Assembly (NCBI GenBank): GCA_025656455.1
Contig: JAHXHS010000007.1
Coordinates: forward strand, 1-64,000
Reading direction: 5' to 3'
Length of the DNA stretch: 64,000 nt
From: Candidatus Thiodiazotropha sp. (ex Epidulcina cf. delphinae)
Lineage (GTDB): Bacteria > Pseudomonadota > Gammaproteobacteria > Chromatiales > Chromatiaceae
Part shown: positions 26,289-35,740 of the stretch, in pieces
Layout: each line of letters begins with the position of its first letter
Position numbering within the stretch: position 1 is the stretch's first letter
Position numbers and translations under genes: made by a program
The notes under the pieces: generated by a model
Database searches by the model: none
What the model was told of the DNA's origin: nothing
What the model saw: only the letters and a program-made list of their open reading frames with translations

Positions 26289-27086
26289 ATGGCCGAAATC
26301 TATTTCAACCAAACCCTTTATGAAGTCTGTCCCACCGGCATGCTGGCCATCGACAACGATGTTTGTATCCGATGGATGAATCCCGCCCTGGAGGCAATGC
26401 TCAATCTGCGTGGGGATGAATTGGTAGGCAAGGATAGAGGTTCGTTGCCCGAGAGCCTGCATGCCCTGTTCGACGAGACCGATATGCTTCACCTCTCGCT
26501 GAACGGCGAGGGGGAGCGATGGCTGCACCGGGAAGTGCGCGAAGTGGTCGACGGCGTGAACGCCAAGTTGCGCCTCCATTTCTATCAGGACATCAGCCAA
26601 CAGATCGTGGCGCAACAGGAGAGCAACCAACTCCGCCAACAGGTTGAGGATCTGACCATAACCGACGAACTTACCGGCATGGCTAACCGGCGCGCCATCT
26701 TACAGGCCTTGACCGCGCAAGTGACACGCAGCCGCCGGTATGGCAACCTGCTGTCCCTCGGCGCCATGTGGCTGAGTCACCCCGGGTCTGCAGATAAGCC
26801 ACTGCCCGATACCTCCGTCCTGGTGATGGCCCGGTATTTGCGTGAGCGCCTGCGCTGGGCCGATATCATCGGCCGCTATGAGCCCCACCTGTTTCTTCTT
26901 GTCATGCCCGAGACCAGCAAGGAGGATGCGGAAAAGCTGCTCCGACAGATAATGGATGAGTGCCGCGAGGGAGCGTTGCAAGAGCTGGGCAAGCACCCCG
27001 TCCCCGATTTGGCGATGGGCGTGTCGGGTTGGACCAAAGGTGACGATCCACAGCGGTTGATCAGCCGCACCCTCGACCTGTTCTGA
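26289..27086 (+). CDS. PAS domain - degenerate GGDEF protein
   Basis: A 265-residue cytoplasmic protein. A PAS-like domain (about 8-115; CPTGMLAIDNDVCIRWMNPA, then the HFYQDISQQ linker) precedes a GGDEF-like domain that starts with DELTGMANRRA. The active-site loop that should read GGDEF or GGEEF is GRYEP (about 196), and surrounding motifs are shortened. Diguanylate cyclase activity is therefore unlikely; a nucleotide-sensing or signalling role is more probable. It sits 14 bp upstream of cyaA on the same strand and may be co-transcribed with and modulate it (inference). Start at ATG with GATAGTGAGAG upstream. Confidence 0.8.
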   Translation: MAEIYFNQTLYEVCPTGMLAIDNDVCIRWMNPALEAMLNLRGDELVGKDRGSLPESLHALFDETDMLHLSLNGEGERWLHREVREVVDGVNAKLRLHFYQDISQQIVAQQESNQLRQQVEDLTITDELTGMANRRAILQALTAQVTRSRRYGNLLSLGAMWLSHPGSADKPLPDTSVLVMARYLRERLRWADIIGRYEPHLFLLVMPETSKEDAEKLLRQIMDECREGALQELGKHPVPDLAMGVSGWTKGDDPQRLISRTLDLF

Positions 27087-27100
27087 CCCATGGCGTCCAC

Positions 27101-29911
27101 ATGCCCGATTCGCAGCGCATCAGCTTTGACGAGGGTATCAGCCGCAAAGAACTGAATGCCGTTCGTCAGCGCTTCATGGGGCTGCATCGTGAACGCCTGA
27201 GACGCATTCAGGCGGAATTGCGTCCCGGCCAGCAGGAGTTCCTTGAACTGCTGCCGCTGCTGCTGCATATCAATCATCCGATGCTGCCAGGTTTCGTCAG
27301 CAGTGAAACGCCCACTGGCATACCCGACTACAGCCCTTCCAAGCAAGCGCTGGACGCAGCGAAGAAGCTTGGTCGAAGCTTTGAATACAAAAAGCGCGCG
27401 CAACGCATCTACCGTATCCACGGCCTCTACCTGATGGGCAGCACCGGCACCATCGGACAGTCATCCGGGAGCGACTTCGATCTCTGGCTCTGCCACGACT
27501 CCGCCTTGAACCTGAAGCAGCGACAAAAGTTACAGGATAAGATTGCGCTGATCGAAAAGAGCGCAGCTGAACTCGATCTGGAGCTGCACATCTTTCTCAT
27601 CGACCCGGAGCGCTTTCGCAAGGGGGAGAAGTCCAAGCTCTCCCAGGAGAGCACCGGCACCACTCAACACAATCTGTTGCTTGAAGAGTTCTACCGTAGC
27701 GCGGTGCTGCTGGCCGGCCGCTATCCCCTGTGGTGGCTGGTCCCGCCTGAGCATGAGGATGACTATCAGGCGTATGTCGACAATCTTCTCTCCCATCGCT
27801 TCGTCAAGGCCGCAGAGGTCTTTGATCTCGGGGGATTGGACCATGTACAGGCTGGTGAGTTTTTCGGCGCTGCCCTGTGGCAGCTCTATAAGGGGGTCGA
27901 CTCGCCCTACAAATCGATACTGAAGATCTTCCTCATGGAGGCCTACAGCCGCCACTATCCCCATCCGCAGTGGTTGGCGCAGCAGGCCAAGGAGGCGATC
28001 TACGCCGGCGAGAGCGATATCGACAAACTGGATGCCTATATCCTGCTGTATCAGAAGGTTGAAGAGTACCTGAAACGCAACAGGGACGAAGAGCGGCTCG
28101 AGCTGGCGCGGCGGTGTTTCTATTTCAAGGTCGGCGAACATCTCAGTCAGGCGCGGGACAGCGAAAACTGGCGTATCCAGGCGATGCTCAAGCTGACCCG
28201 CCAGTGGGGTTGGGGGCAGACCCAATTGCAGATGCTCGATACCCGTTCAGAATGGAAGATAGACCGGGTGATCAAGGAGCGCAACGCCCTGGTCGGCGTG
28301 CTGACACGCAGCTACCGGTTACTCACCGATTTCGCCCGCAAATACGCCAAAGAGAGCCACATCGACCCCCACGAACTGAACCTGCTTGGGCGCAAGCTCT
28401 ATACCGCCCTGGATCATCGCCCAGGGAAGATTGACCATATCAATCCAGGGATATCGAAGAATCTCTCTGAAGAACAGTTGTCGCTGCATCACCGTCCGAC
28501 CCGGGATGGCATGCCCGCCTGGATGCTCTATCGGGATAAGGTCGAAGAGGTCGATCTGATGGAGCAGCGGCCTATCAAGATCTCCACCAATTTGGTCGAA
28601 ATCCTGCTCTGGAGTCATGTCAATCAGGTTTGGGGCGGGCGCACCAGGGTCAGCCTGTTTTCCGCAGAGACAGGGCTCGCCCGTAATGAACTGCTCTCAT
28701 TGCAAAGGAGCATCAACAGGCTCTTTCCCACCTATATGCCACCATCGGCGCAGATGAAAACCCTGGCCCGGCCGGCTTATGCGGTGATGGTGGCGCTGTT
28801 TATCAATATCGGCACAGACCCGATGGAACACCTGACCAAAGAGGGGATGCAACTCACCAGCGAGCGGCACGATCCACTGAGTTTCGCTTCCGCCCGCACA
28901 AACCTGGCGATCAATCTGGAAAAACTGCTGCAGACCAGCTGGGGTGAACTACAGGTCACGCGCCATGACGGGCCAGAGGGCTTGATGGATGTGCTCTGCA
29001 GCATACTCGACATGCAATCGGAAGAGGAATTCCCGCCGACGCAAATATACGCCTACAGCTTCTCGAGTGTACGGGGAAGCCAGATTGCCAACCGGGTCAC
29101 AGAGCTCTTCAATCATGTCATAGCGCGATTCCGCAGCGGCGAGTTGAGAAACGGCCGCTATGCCTTCCGTATGGGCAAGGAGTTTTTCATCGTGCAGCAG
29201 CAAGAGAAGGGGTATGTCTGGCGCAGCCAGGAATCCTTTGGCAGCCTGCTCGATGAGTTGAAGCAACCGCAGCAGGTCTATCGTGAATTGGAGTTCGATC
29301 CTGAGATACTTGCCAACAGCCCATATCCGGCGCTGTTCAAAAAAAACAAGCCGGACGTTATACAGTTGTTCTATCAGATCAAATCACAGCAAACGGACAT
29401 CTACGTACTTGATGAGCAGGGTGCGCTTTTCCAGCAGACACTTGCAGCGGACAGTCCTCGGTTTTTAATGCTACAGCAGCGACGCTTCCTGAATAGTCTG
29501 CAGCAGTTACGTAATCTTGTTCTGAGTGGAGAGAGTGATTTACTGGTTGAGCCGGAATTCCATGAGTTGTTCTGTGATAAGGATGGCCAATGGTTGACAA
29601 AGCGTCGACGGGTGCCTTTGATGAGTGCGGATGACTATATGGAGTTGACACTGGTAAGCGATAGTGCTGAAGCTGATGCAAGACCTGTATCATTGATCTG
29701 CGGTGAAAGAGAATTCACTCGGCTGGAATATAGTGGTGATCTGTATAGTACCACGGCAGATTACATTCACAGCTTTCGTCAAGGTGACGTAAAGTACCCT
29801 ATCTATCTTACCTCTATCCGGCTGAGTGGTATTCACACCCTGCAAGGGCTAGCGACAGTTGATTTGTTGAGTCTGAAGAAGCGGGTGGAAATGCGGTTGA
29901 ATGAGTTCTAG
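27101..29911 (+). CDS. cyaA: class I adenylate cyclase
   Basis: Cytoplasmic class I adenylate cyclase producing cAMP for CRP signalling; the family is confined mainly to Gammaproteobacteria. At 936 residues it is somewhat longer than the enterobacterial enzyme. The nucleotidyltransferase motif YLMGSTGTIGQSSGSDFDLW is at about residues 111-130, with further conserved blocks (LLLEEFYRSAVLLAGRYPLWW, PYKSILKIFLMEAY) and a C-terminal regulatory half. The 3' end is more AT-rich and its stop overlaps the convergent sulfotransferase gene by 4 bp. cAMP made here could act at the three CRP-like sites near 57.7-58.7 kb. Confidence 0.96.
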   Translation: MPDSQRISFDEGISRKELNAVRQRFMGLHRERLRRIQAELRPGQQEFLELLPLLLHINHPMLPGFVSSETPTGIPDYSPSKQALDAAKKLGRSFEYKKRAQRIYRIHGLYLMGSTGTIGQSSGSDFDLWLCHDSALNLKQRQKLQDKIALIEKSAAELDLELHIFLIDPERFRKGEKSKLSQESTGTTQHNLLLEEFYRSAVLLAGRYPLWWLVPPEHEDDYQAYVDNLLSHRFVKAAEVFDLGGLDHVQAGEFFGAALWQLYKGVDSPYKSILKIFLMEAYSRHYPHPQWLAQQAKEAIYAGESDIDKLDAYILLYQKVEEYLKRNRDEERLELARRCFYFKVGEHLSQARDSENWRIQAMLKLTRQWGWGQTQLQMLDTRSEWKIDRVIKERNALVGVLTRSYRLLTDFARKYAKESHIDPHELNLLGRKLYTALDHRPGKIDHINPGISKNLSEEQLSLHHRPTRDGMPAWMLYRDKVEEVDLMEQRPIKISTNLVEILLWSHVNQVWGGRTRVSLFSAETGLARNELLSLQRSINRLFPTYMPPSAQMKTLARPAYAVMVALFINIGTDPMEHLTKEGMQLTSERHDPLSFASARTNLAINLEKLLQTSWGELQVTRHDGPEGLMDVLCSILDMQSEEEFPPTQIYAYSFSSVRGSQIANRVTELFNHVIARFRSGELRNGRYAFRMGKEFFIVQQQEKGYVWRSQESFGSLLDELKQPQQVYRELEFDPEILANSPYPALFKKNKPDVIQLFYQIKSQQTDIYVLDEQGALFQQTLAADSPRFLMLQQRRFLNSLQQLRNLVLSGESDLLVEPEFHELFCDKDGQWLTKRRRVPLMSADDYMELTLVSDSAEADARPVSLICGEREFTRLEYSGDLYSTTADYIHSFRQGDVKYPIYLTSIRLSGIHTLQGLATVDLLSLKKRVEMRLNEF

Positions 29912-31191
29912 TCGTACCCAAAGAGATCCAAGTTGGATCTGAATGCCTCGGTATATTTATCTTGTAGTTGCGGGGCCAACTCATGTTTCCACCGTTGTAC
30001 TGATTTTGTTACAGATTTGCTGGTAATGTGTTGTCGATGTTGCTCAGCTACCTTGTATTTGTCGCGAGTCATATCTTCCAGAATTATCTCATCACTTGGA
30101 ATAGAGAGATAGACAAATATCTTTCTAAGGATAGATGGTGTGTCAAGTAATAGATCTTCATAGCGCACTAACAGTGTATCATCACGATGGCGCCTATAAT
30201 ATTCACTAAATTCATTAACCTCATTTGACACATTCAGATAGGCAGTTGGTAGCTCATTTTCAATGTCGATATACGCTCCATTTCTTGCGCCAAAATGAAA
30301 CGCTGAAAGTACCATGTCACGAAAATCACGTACTAATATAATCTCTTTGGCGCTGGGGTATAGCTCGCGTACAACTGAGCTGAGTTGCCTCCATGTAGTA
30401 CTTTTCTTGCCAGAATAGTATGGTATTTTTTCGGCAAAATAGCTCACTGAAGTGACATTCTGCTCCACGCCTACCTGCCGATAGTAGCCATCGATGGCTT
30501 GTTGACAGAAGGCCAAAGCCTGTAAGTGGTATTCGTTATGGAACCAGGATCGGCGCTGTTCGTTACACAAAAAATCACGTTTGAATCGTTGCTGATCAAC
30601 AGGGGTGAGAAAAGTGTATGGCGAATGGAGTTGGTGACTGACCAAGTGCAGCCAGTACTCTAGCACAAAGGTTTCGTAGGGATGTTGATTGGCAACAATG
30701 ATTGATGGATGCCTTGCCAATAGCTGCATAAGCCAGGTTGAACCAGATCTGCCCAGGGTTGTGATAATGATGGGTTGTATTTTAGGATGGAAGTTTGTGC
30801 TGGTAGGCGTTCGATGCAACTTTATCTCGCAGAGCGAGATCTTTTTTCCGGAAATGGTGTGAGCCCTTAAGGACAGCAGAGTATTGCTCAGTAATCCAAG
30901 AAGCGTGAGATTGGTGCTAAAGCCACATCTTTGGTCAATGTTACTGCCGTACAGATGATTGACAACATCAGGTCTGTCGACATCGAGAGAAAAAGTATGA
31001 ATACAACAGGATGTATTACGACTATTATCCCAGATCTCCAGATATGAAACTGACTCATCCTGGCTAGCGATCCAGCCAGCAACCAAGAGTTGGTCACTTG
31101 AGTCGGAAAGACCCCGGGAAGGACTATCTAGATGGAAGCCCTGTATTTGGTCATTCTCTAGGTTCTGTATGCCAAGGATACTGTAAGACAT
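29908..31191 (-). CDS. sulfotransferase-family protein with N-terminal domain
   Basis: A 427-residue protein. Residues 1-125 form a beta-rich domain (LLVAGWIASQDESVSYLEIW) of unrecognised function. The C-terminal two thirds is a PAPS-dependent sulfotransferase: 5'-phosphosulfate loop TLGRSGSTWLMQLL (145-158) and 3'-phosphate motif LVRDFRDMVLSAF (about 293-305). The likely acceptor is a cell-surface glycan or lipid, given the neighbouring glycan genes. Base composition is AT-richer than cyaA, and it overlaps the cyaA stop by 4 bp, which suggests recent insertion. No signal peptide is seen, so it acts in the cytoplasm. Confidence 0.82.
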   Translation of the reverse strand: MSYSILGIQNLENDQIQGFHLDSPSRGLSDSSDQLLVAGWIASQDESVSYLEIWDNSRNTSCCIHTFSLDVDRPDVVNHLYGSNIDQRCGFSTNLTLLGLLSNTLLSLRAHTISGKKISLCEIKLHRTPTSTNFHPKIQPIIITTLGRSGSTWLMQLLARHPSIIVANQHPYETFVLEYWLHLVSHQLHSPYTFLTPVDQQRFKRDFLCNEQRRSWFHNEYHLQALAFCQQAIDGYYRQVGVEQNVTSVSYFAEKIPYYSGKKSTTWRQLSSVVRELYPSAKEIILVRDFRDMVLSAFHFGARNGAYIDIENELPTAYLNVSNEVNEFSEYYRRHRDDTLLVRYEDLLLDTPSILRKIFVYLSIPSDEIILEDMTRDKYKVAEQHRQHITSKSVTKSVQRWKHELAPQLQDKYTEAFRSNLDLFGYD

Positions 31192-31274
31192 AGTATTACC
31201 TGAATCTACCAGTTATGGCGATAGGGAATCAGTTTAACGAGGCAATGTGAAAAACGTCGCTGAATATTCCATTT

Positions 31275-31400
31275 ACTAATCCTAACCCTGACAAAGCCTT
31301 ATTCAGCAAGTCACTAGGCGGTTAGCCGCAAGGCGTGTCGCGCCTTGATCCGAATCATTCGTGGGGCTCTGAATGAAGCTTTGCCAGGGTTAGGGTTAGT
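31275..31400. repeat. 126-bp inverted-repeat element
   Basis: Terminal inverted repeats of about 32 bp: ACTAATCCTAACCCTGACAA onward at the left, and the complement of ACTAACCCTAACCCTGGCAA onward at the right (28/32 by eye). The interior holds a small AAGGCG/CGCCTT hairpin. It lies in the gap between the sulfotransferase and FKBP genes and encodes nothing. The remainder of 31192-31480 is AT-rich with no recognisable feature. Confidence 0.75.
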
Positions 31401-31480
31401 AATGTTTCAGTCATCATATTGTAGAGGTAGTCAAACCTGATTTCTCATTTATCTTGGCAATCAATGAGACGGCTCAATAG

Positions 31481-32173
31481 TTATTTTTTATGGGGCTTGG
31501 TTGCAAGCCCGATGTACTCAATTTCAAATATAAGGGTCTCGTTGGGAGCTATTTTTTTACCAGCTCCTTTTTCACCATAAGCCATTTCAGGCGGCATGAC
31601 TACCCGCCACTTAGCACCTGGTTTCATCCGTACAATGGCTTCTTTGAAACCCGGTACTACACTATTCAGGTTGAATTGTGTGGGTTTTTTGCGTGAGTAT
31701 GAGCTGTCGAATACGGTTCCATCTATCAGTGTGCCTTGGTAGTGAACCTCGACCTTGTCTTCAGTGGTTGGAGAGGCGCCTTTGCCAGCCCTAAGCACTT
31801 CAAACTGTAATCCACTATCAAGCACGGTTACGCCCTGCCGCGCCGCATTCTCCTCTCTAAACCGGTTGCCTTTGGCGATGCTCTGTTTAGCGAGTTGATC
31901 GCGTTCTGACTGACGCTGCTGGTAATGTTGTTTCAAGGCTTCACGCATCTCTGTATGTGAGAGCCGAGGGGGGGTATTGCCTAGGAAGTCTGAGACCGCT
32001 GCAGAGAAAGTGTCGATGTCAAGTTCACCGACATCCTGAGCACTAAGCATTTGACCTACCTGGGTGCCAATGGTGTAGCTGTACTTCTGTTTTGCCGTGG
32101 TTAAGTCAAGGGCGAAACAGTTTTGCGCTAAGGAAATATATGCTATTGCAAGTAAAAGTTTTTTAACTTCCAT
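31481..32173 (-). CDS. periplasmic FKBP-type peptidyl-prolyl isomerase
   Basis: A 230-residue exported FKBP resembling FkpA or Mip. The signal peptide MEVKKLLLAIAYISLAQNCFA is followed by an FKBP_N dimerisation helix region (about 22-125; TIGTQVGQML, then a charged helix) and an FKBP_C catalytic domain with VEVHYQGTLIDGTVFDSS, VVPGFKEAI and PPEMAYGEKGAG. It catalyses proline isomerisation and chaperones envelope proteins. The frame is open 69 bp upstream, but the start at 32173 places the signal peptide at the N-terminus. Confidence 0.93.
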   Translation of the reverse strand: MEVKKLLLAIAYISLAQNCFALDLTTAKQKYSYTIGTQVGQMLSAQDVGELDIDTFSAAVSDFLGNTPPRLSHTEMREALKQHYQQRQSERDQLAKQSIAKGNRFREENAARQGVTVLDSGLQFEVLRAGKGASPTTEDKVEVHYQGTLIDGTVFDSSYSRKKPTQFNLNSVVPGFKEAIVRMKPGAKWRVVMPPEMAYGEKGAGKKIAPNETLIFEIEYIGLATKPHKK

Positions 32174-32362
32174 GACGAAGATTCTACCTCTGTTTTGGTG
32201 GTTTAATTTGAAAATTATGCCTAGGCGAAGCAAAACACACATCAGGCCTATAATTTTAGAAATGGTTCACAATGGTGTCTCGAATTACAGTCTGGGTTTC
32301 TGTCGGCTGGTAATGGATTATCCTGTGTTACATGCTATGCGATATTGGTCACTGTGCCTGCA

Positions 32363-33328
32363 TCAGTCACTACGCGGTGTGGTCTGGTTGTCTCTGTTGG
32401 AGGGCGAAATGGATTGGGATATAACATAGGTTGGCCTGTGTTTAACTTCCTGGTAGATCTCAGCGATATACTCTCCAATCAAGCCTAGGCCAAGTAGAAT
32501 CATACTGCCCATGGCAAGTATGAGGAGGATAACCGTGGGAAATCCCTCCTCAGCAAAACCCTGCCATTTATACCAGAGTGTCTGTAGCGTAAGCATGGCG
32601 CTGAATAAAATCCCAATGCCGCCAAGCCATGTAACGGCTCTCAATGGTAAAGAGGAGAAGCTGATAATGGTGGATCGAGCCAGTTTCATCAAGTTGCCGA
32701 TGCTCCAGTTGCTTCGGCCAGTATGTCTTTGAGGCGGGTCGAACGCTACAGCGACAGCGTGAAAACCAAGCCAAGCGGTTAAGCCACGGAAAAAACGGCC
32801 TACCTCGGGAAGCGCGATATATTGGTCTACCACACGCCGGTCAAGCAGTTTAAAGTCGCTTGAACCATCCATATCCAGTCTGCTGGCAAGATTAAACACA
32901 CGGTAATAGAGTTTTGCGCCGAGCCTTCGAGGCAGTGACTCATCCTGGCGTTTACGCTTTACAGCCTCGACAATTCCAACTTTGCCGCCATTCCAGGCTG
33001 ATAGCATTTGCGGAATCATGGATGGGGGGTGTTGCAAATCCGCGTCCATAACAATGGCGGCGTTGCCCGATGCCTGACGAAGACCTGCCAGAATCGCGGC
33101 CTCTTTACCGAAGTTTCTGCTGAGGCGTAGCCCTTGGATTTGAATAGCGTCACGGCTGTTGTGAGTTAGTGAAGTAATGGATTGCCAGGAGTTATCCGTC
33201 GACCCGTCATCTACCAGAATGACTTCAAAGTCTTGCTTGCATTGACTTAGAATGCCATCCGTAACCTGCCAGAAGTCCGCCAAGCCGGATTGTTCATTGT
33301 AGACAGGAATAATCAAGGAAATAAGCAT
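32363..33328 (-). CDS. GtrB-like polyprenyl-phosphate glycosyltransferase (GT2)
   Basis: A 321-residue GT2 enzyme of the GtrB/ArnC/DPM1 type. The catalytic domain has SLIIPVYNEQ, VDDGSTDN, the donor-site MDADLQHPP motif and RNFGKEAA. Two C-terminal TM helices (about 230-250 and 265-290) anchor it. Such enzymes load a sugar from a nucleotide onto undecaprenyl phosphate. It lies next to a GtrA-like flippase and a GT-C-like protein, forming a gtr-type glycosylation trio, with 13 bp to the GtrA gene. Confidence 0.88.
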   Translation of the reverse strand: MLISLIIPVYNEQSGLADFWQVTDGILSQCKQDFEVILVDDGSTDNSWQSITSLTHNSRDAIQIQGLRLSRNFGKEAAILAGLRQASGNAAIVMDADLQHPPSMIPQMLSAWNGGKVGIVEAVKRKRQDESLPRRLGAKLYYRVFNLASRLDMDGSSDFKLLDRRVVDQYIALPEVGRFFRGLTAWLGFHAVAVAFDPPQRHTGRSNWSIGNLMKLARSTIISFSSLPLRAVTWLGGIGILFSAMLTLQTLWYKWQGFAEEGFPTVILLILAMGSMILLGLGLIGEYIAEIYQEVKHRPTYVISQSISPSNRDNQTTPRSD

Positions 33329-33341
33329 GAAAAACTCCAGC

Positions 33342-33758
33342 TCAAGAGGCGAAGATGAATCGCCTCATTGTAACAAAGTTAATGCAGATAACGATTACTT
33401 CGGTGATCAGTTTCGATGCTACCGGGTGAAGCGCGAGTATATCAACAAGTAGAAGAATGCAGGCTACACTGATAGCATATGAAAGCAGCCAGAGTAACAG
33501 ATATTGAAATGCCTGCCGGCGAATCATCCCCTGGCTGAATTTCATGTCATTAAAAACAAATACCTTGTGTCCGGCAAATGCGACTAGCGCTCCTGTGACT
33601 CTGGCGGCTGTTTGTGCCGCTACAATGCCGATTACGGGGTAAAATCCGATAAATACCGCAAAATCGATCACCCAGGCAGTTGCGCCAACCACAAGATATC
33701 TCAGGAATTGGCGGGATAGAGATCCTTCCCTAAGTGTAGGTAGTAAGGGCAATTTCAT
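33342..33758 (-). CDS. GtrA-family membrane protein
   Basis: A 138-residue protein with four TM helices and the GtrA-like features FLRYLVVGATAWVIDFAVF and KVFVFN near the middle. GtrA proteins are thought to flip polyprenyl-phosphate-linked sugars to the periplasm. It overlaps the upstream GT-C-like gene by 4 bp (ATGA) and precedes the GtrB-like gene, so the three are one transcriptional unit. Confidence 0.88.
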   Translation of the reverse strand: MKLPLLPTLREGSLSRQFLRYLVVGATAWVIDFAVFIGFYPVIGIVAAQTAARVTGALVAFAGHKVFVFNDMKFSQGMIRRQAFQYLLLWLLSYAISVACILLLVDILALHPVASKLITEVIVICINFVTMRRFIFAS

Positions 33759-35536
33759 CGGTTTGAGGACAACAGTCCCTGGCAGATCGGTCGATTGCTG
33801 TTGGGAAGCAACTGCAAGGGAGTCAGGGCGGACCTGATTAACAGGCAGGATTGATTAACTGCCAAGCTGGCAGCCGCCTTGTCCGGGTAGTGCAAGAACA
33901 GCCGGAACTCAAATGTGGATAAGTCTGGGGAGTCATGAGGATTGGAATGAGCCGTGATTTTATATTGTTTCGGTTGTCTCGGAGTAACCAGAATCAACTC
34001 ATGTTCAAGATCCCCAGCAGGAAGTAGGGATTCCCCATCGATACGCAGCGTTACGTCGGACATACGGGTAAACACGGAATTTCCCTCGCTTCTCTCAAAT
34101 AGCGGCGGATAGGGTGGCGAGATGGCAACGATGAGGATGTTCGGTATTTCGGCGGCATGATGGGATTGCGCGGTGGATGCCTTTGCGGTGATGTCCTGGA
34201 TGCACCGGCATGAGCTGTCATACGACCAGAGCGTGTGGGATCTAGTGTCAACCAATGGCAAACTGCGTTTGTGAACCACGATCCCAACCTGTTCGGCTAT
34301 CTTGCCGTCCAGTCTTGCTTGCGCCTTTCTGGCGCCATTCAACACAGTGTTCAGATAATAGGCGTCCTTGATCGCGTCCGAGAAAAAAATATGCTCAGGT
34401 GATGCCGCCATAAAGAATTCGTATGTTGCATCGAACCGGTCAAGTTTAGGCTGCATACGAATCCGCTCATGCCAGCCATGTGTCCCTGCAGCGACAATGA
34501 AAATCAAGCCGATAAGCACTCTTACCGGAGTGGCGAGTGCCGGTAGGCGGGCTAGCGTAGTGGCCAGCGTTATCGAAATGAGCCACCAGGGAAGGAACAG
34601 GTAGCGGTTTGGTTGTGTAATCCCAGGGAAGTTGGTTAGTGGCAGCAGCGGTAAGGCTACCGCAAGCAGTGTGACGATGAGCAATGGCATGTTTACACGC
34701 TTTTTTATAGCCGCGTATCCAAGCAGGCCAAGCAAGGCCAGGGCTGCCGCCGGGCCTCGGTAACCTTCGCCAAAGAGCAGGGAAGGCATGGTAGCGTATG
34801 AATGCAGGGCGTTGGCGAATGAAAAGGCCTGGCCGCCAGCATCATATCCGCCGATAAATGAGCCGAGCACCATGAATCGCCAGAGAAGATAGCAGGCTGA
34901 CCAGGCGAACATGGGGAGTGCGTGATAGATCCGGGTCGGGAAATCACCCCGTTGAAAGAACAGTAGTACAAAAGGTAGAGGAAAGTAGATCTCCTTGCAG
35001 GTGGTTGCAAGCAGGTAGAAAAGAGCTGCCAGGGCGGTTAGCCGCCAATTTCGTCCATCTATGCCATGCAGATAGGCGTAGGCCGCAATAATGGAAAAAA
35101 ACAGGCCGGCAATATAGTGGCCAACCATGAGTTGTTGAGCGACGAGCAGGGATGGTGCTCCGACCAGGAAGGCCGAAGCGCCAAGCAAGGCAAAAATCCC
35201 TGGCGTCCAAAGACGTAACAAAAGAAAACTTGCCAGTGCGCAGCCTGCCAGGATCGTCAGGTGCTGAAAGTAGAATCCCTTGGGGGAGAGCCCGAACAAC
35301 CCTAGATTGAAGTCAAAGACCAGAGGGTTGAAGGGCGTCAGGTTGTTGAGTGAGTAGCCGCGGGTTATTGCCGGATTCAAGAAATAGTCATAGGGAGAAA
35401 AACGGCTTGCAAAATCCAGAAGCCAGCCATCATCGAATCGCCAATAACCGGAGAGTGCGCTTTGGTGTATAAAGAAGGATAATGCCAGTAAACCGAAGAG
35501 GTAAGCAGCAGTCTTTGCGTAGGGGCGTAATGTCAC
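33755..35536 (-). CDS. polytopic GT-C-like glycosyltransferase of gtr trio
   Basis: A 593-residue protein with about ten TM helices. The first periplasmic loop contains WRFDDGWLLDFASRFSPYDYF, whose acidic pair matches the catalytic position of GT-C enzymes, and a periplasmic C-terminal region of about 200 residues follows. In gtr operons the third gene transfers the lipid-carried sugar onto the O-antigen; this position and topology suggest the same role. Start at 35536 (ATGACATTACGCC). It diverges from the wzm gene across a 190-bp gap. Confidence 0.7.
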   Translation of the reverse strand: MTLRPYAKTAAYLFGLLALSFFIHQSALSGYWRFDDGWLLDFASRFSPYDYFLNPAITRGYSLNNLTPFNPLVFDFNLGLFGLSPKGFYFQHLTILAGCALASFLLLRLWTPGIFALLGASAFLVGAPSLLVAQQLMVGHYIAGLFFSIIAAYAYLHGIDGRNWRLTALAALFYLLATTCKEIYFPLPFVLLFFQRGDFPTRIYHALPMFAWSACYLLWRFMVLGSFIGGYDAGGQAFSFANALHSYATMPSLLFGEGYRGPAAALALLGLLGYAAIKKRVNMPLLIVTLLAVALPLLPLTNFPGITQPNRYLFLPWWLISITLATTLARLPALATPVRVLIGLIFIVAAGTHGWHERIRMQPKLDRFDATYEFFMAASPEHIFFSDAIKDAYYLNTVLNGARKAQARLDGKIAEQVGIVVHKRSLPLVDTRSHTLWSYDSSCRCIQDITAKASTAQSHHAAEIPNILIVAISPPYPPLFERSEGNSVFTRMSDVTLRIDGESLLPAGDLEHELILVTPRQPKQYKITAHSNPHDSPDLSTFEFRLFLHYPDKAAASLAVNQSCLLIRSALTPLQLLPNSNRPICQGLLSSNR

Positions 35537-35740
35537 GATTATAGCAGCTTTTTTTCGTGTCTATGGGTGGGGTTCTAGCTGTGACAGTCTGTAAAATCAA
35601 TGTGTTGCCGTGGATTCATCCGCTCCGGCTTATTCCCAGACGTTACCATGAAAAGTGCATTCTTGGCGACTGTCAGCTAGAGGATTGGCGTATCGGAAGT
35701 AGGCCCTGCAAGGACGTCCCTCGGCATGGAGAATCATCTG

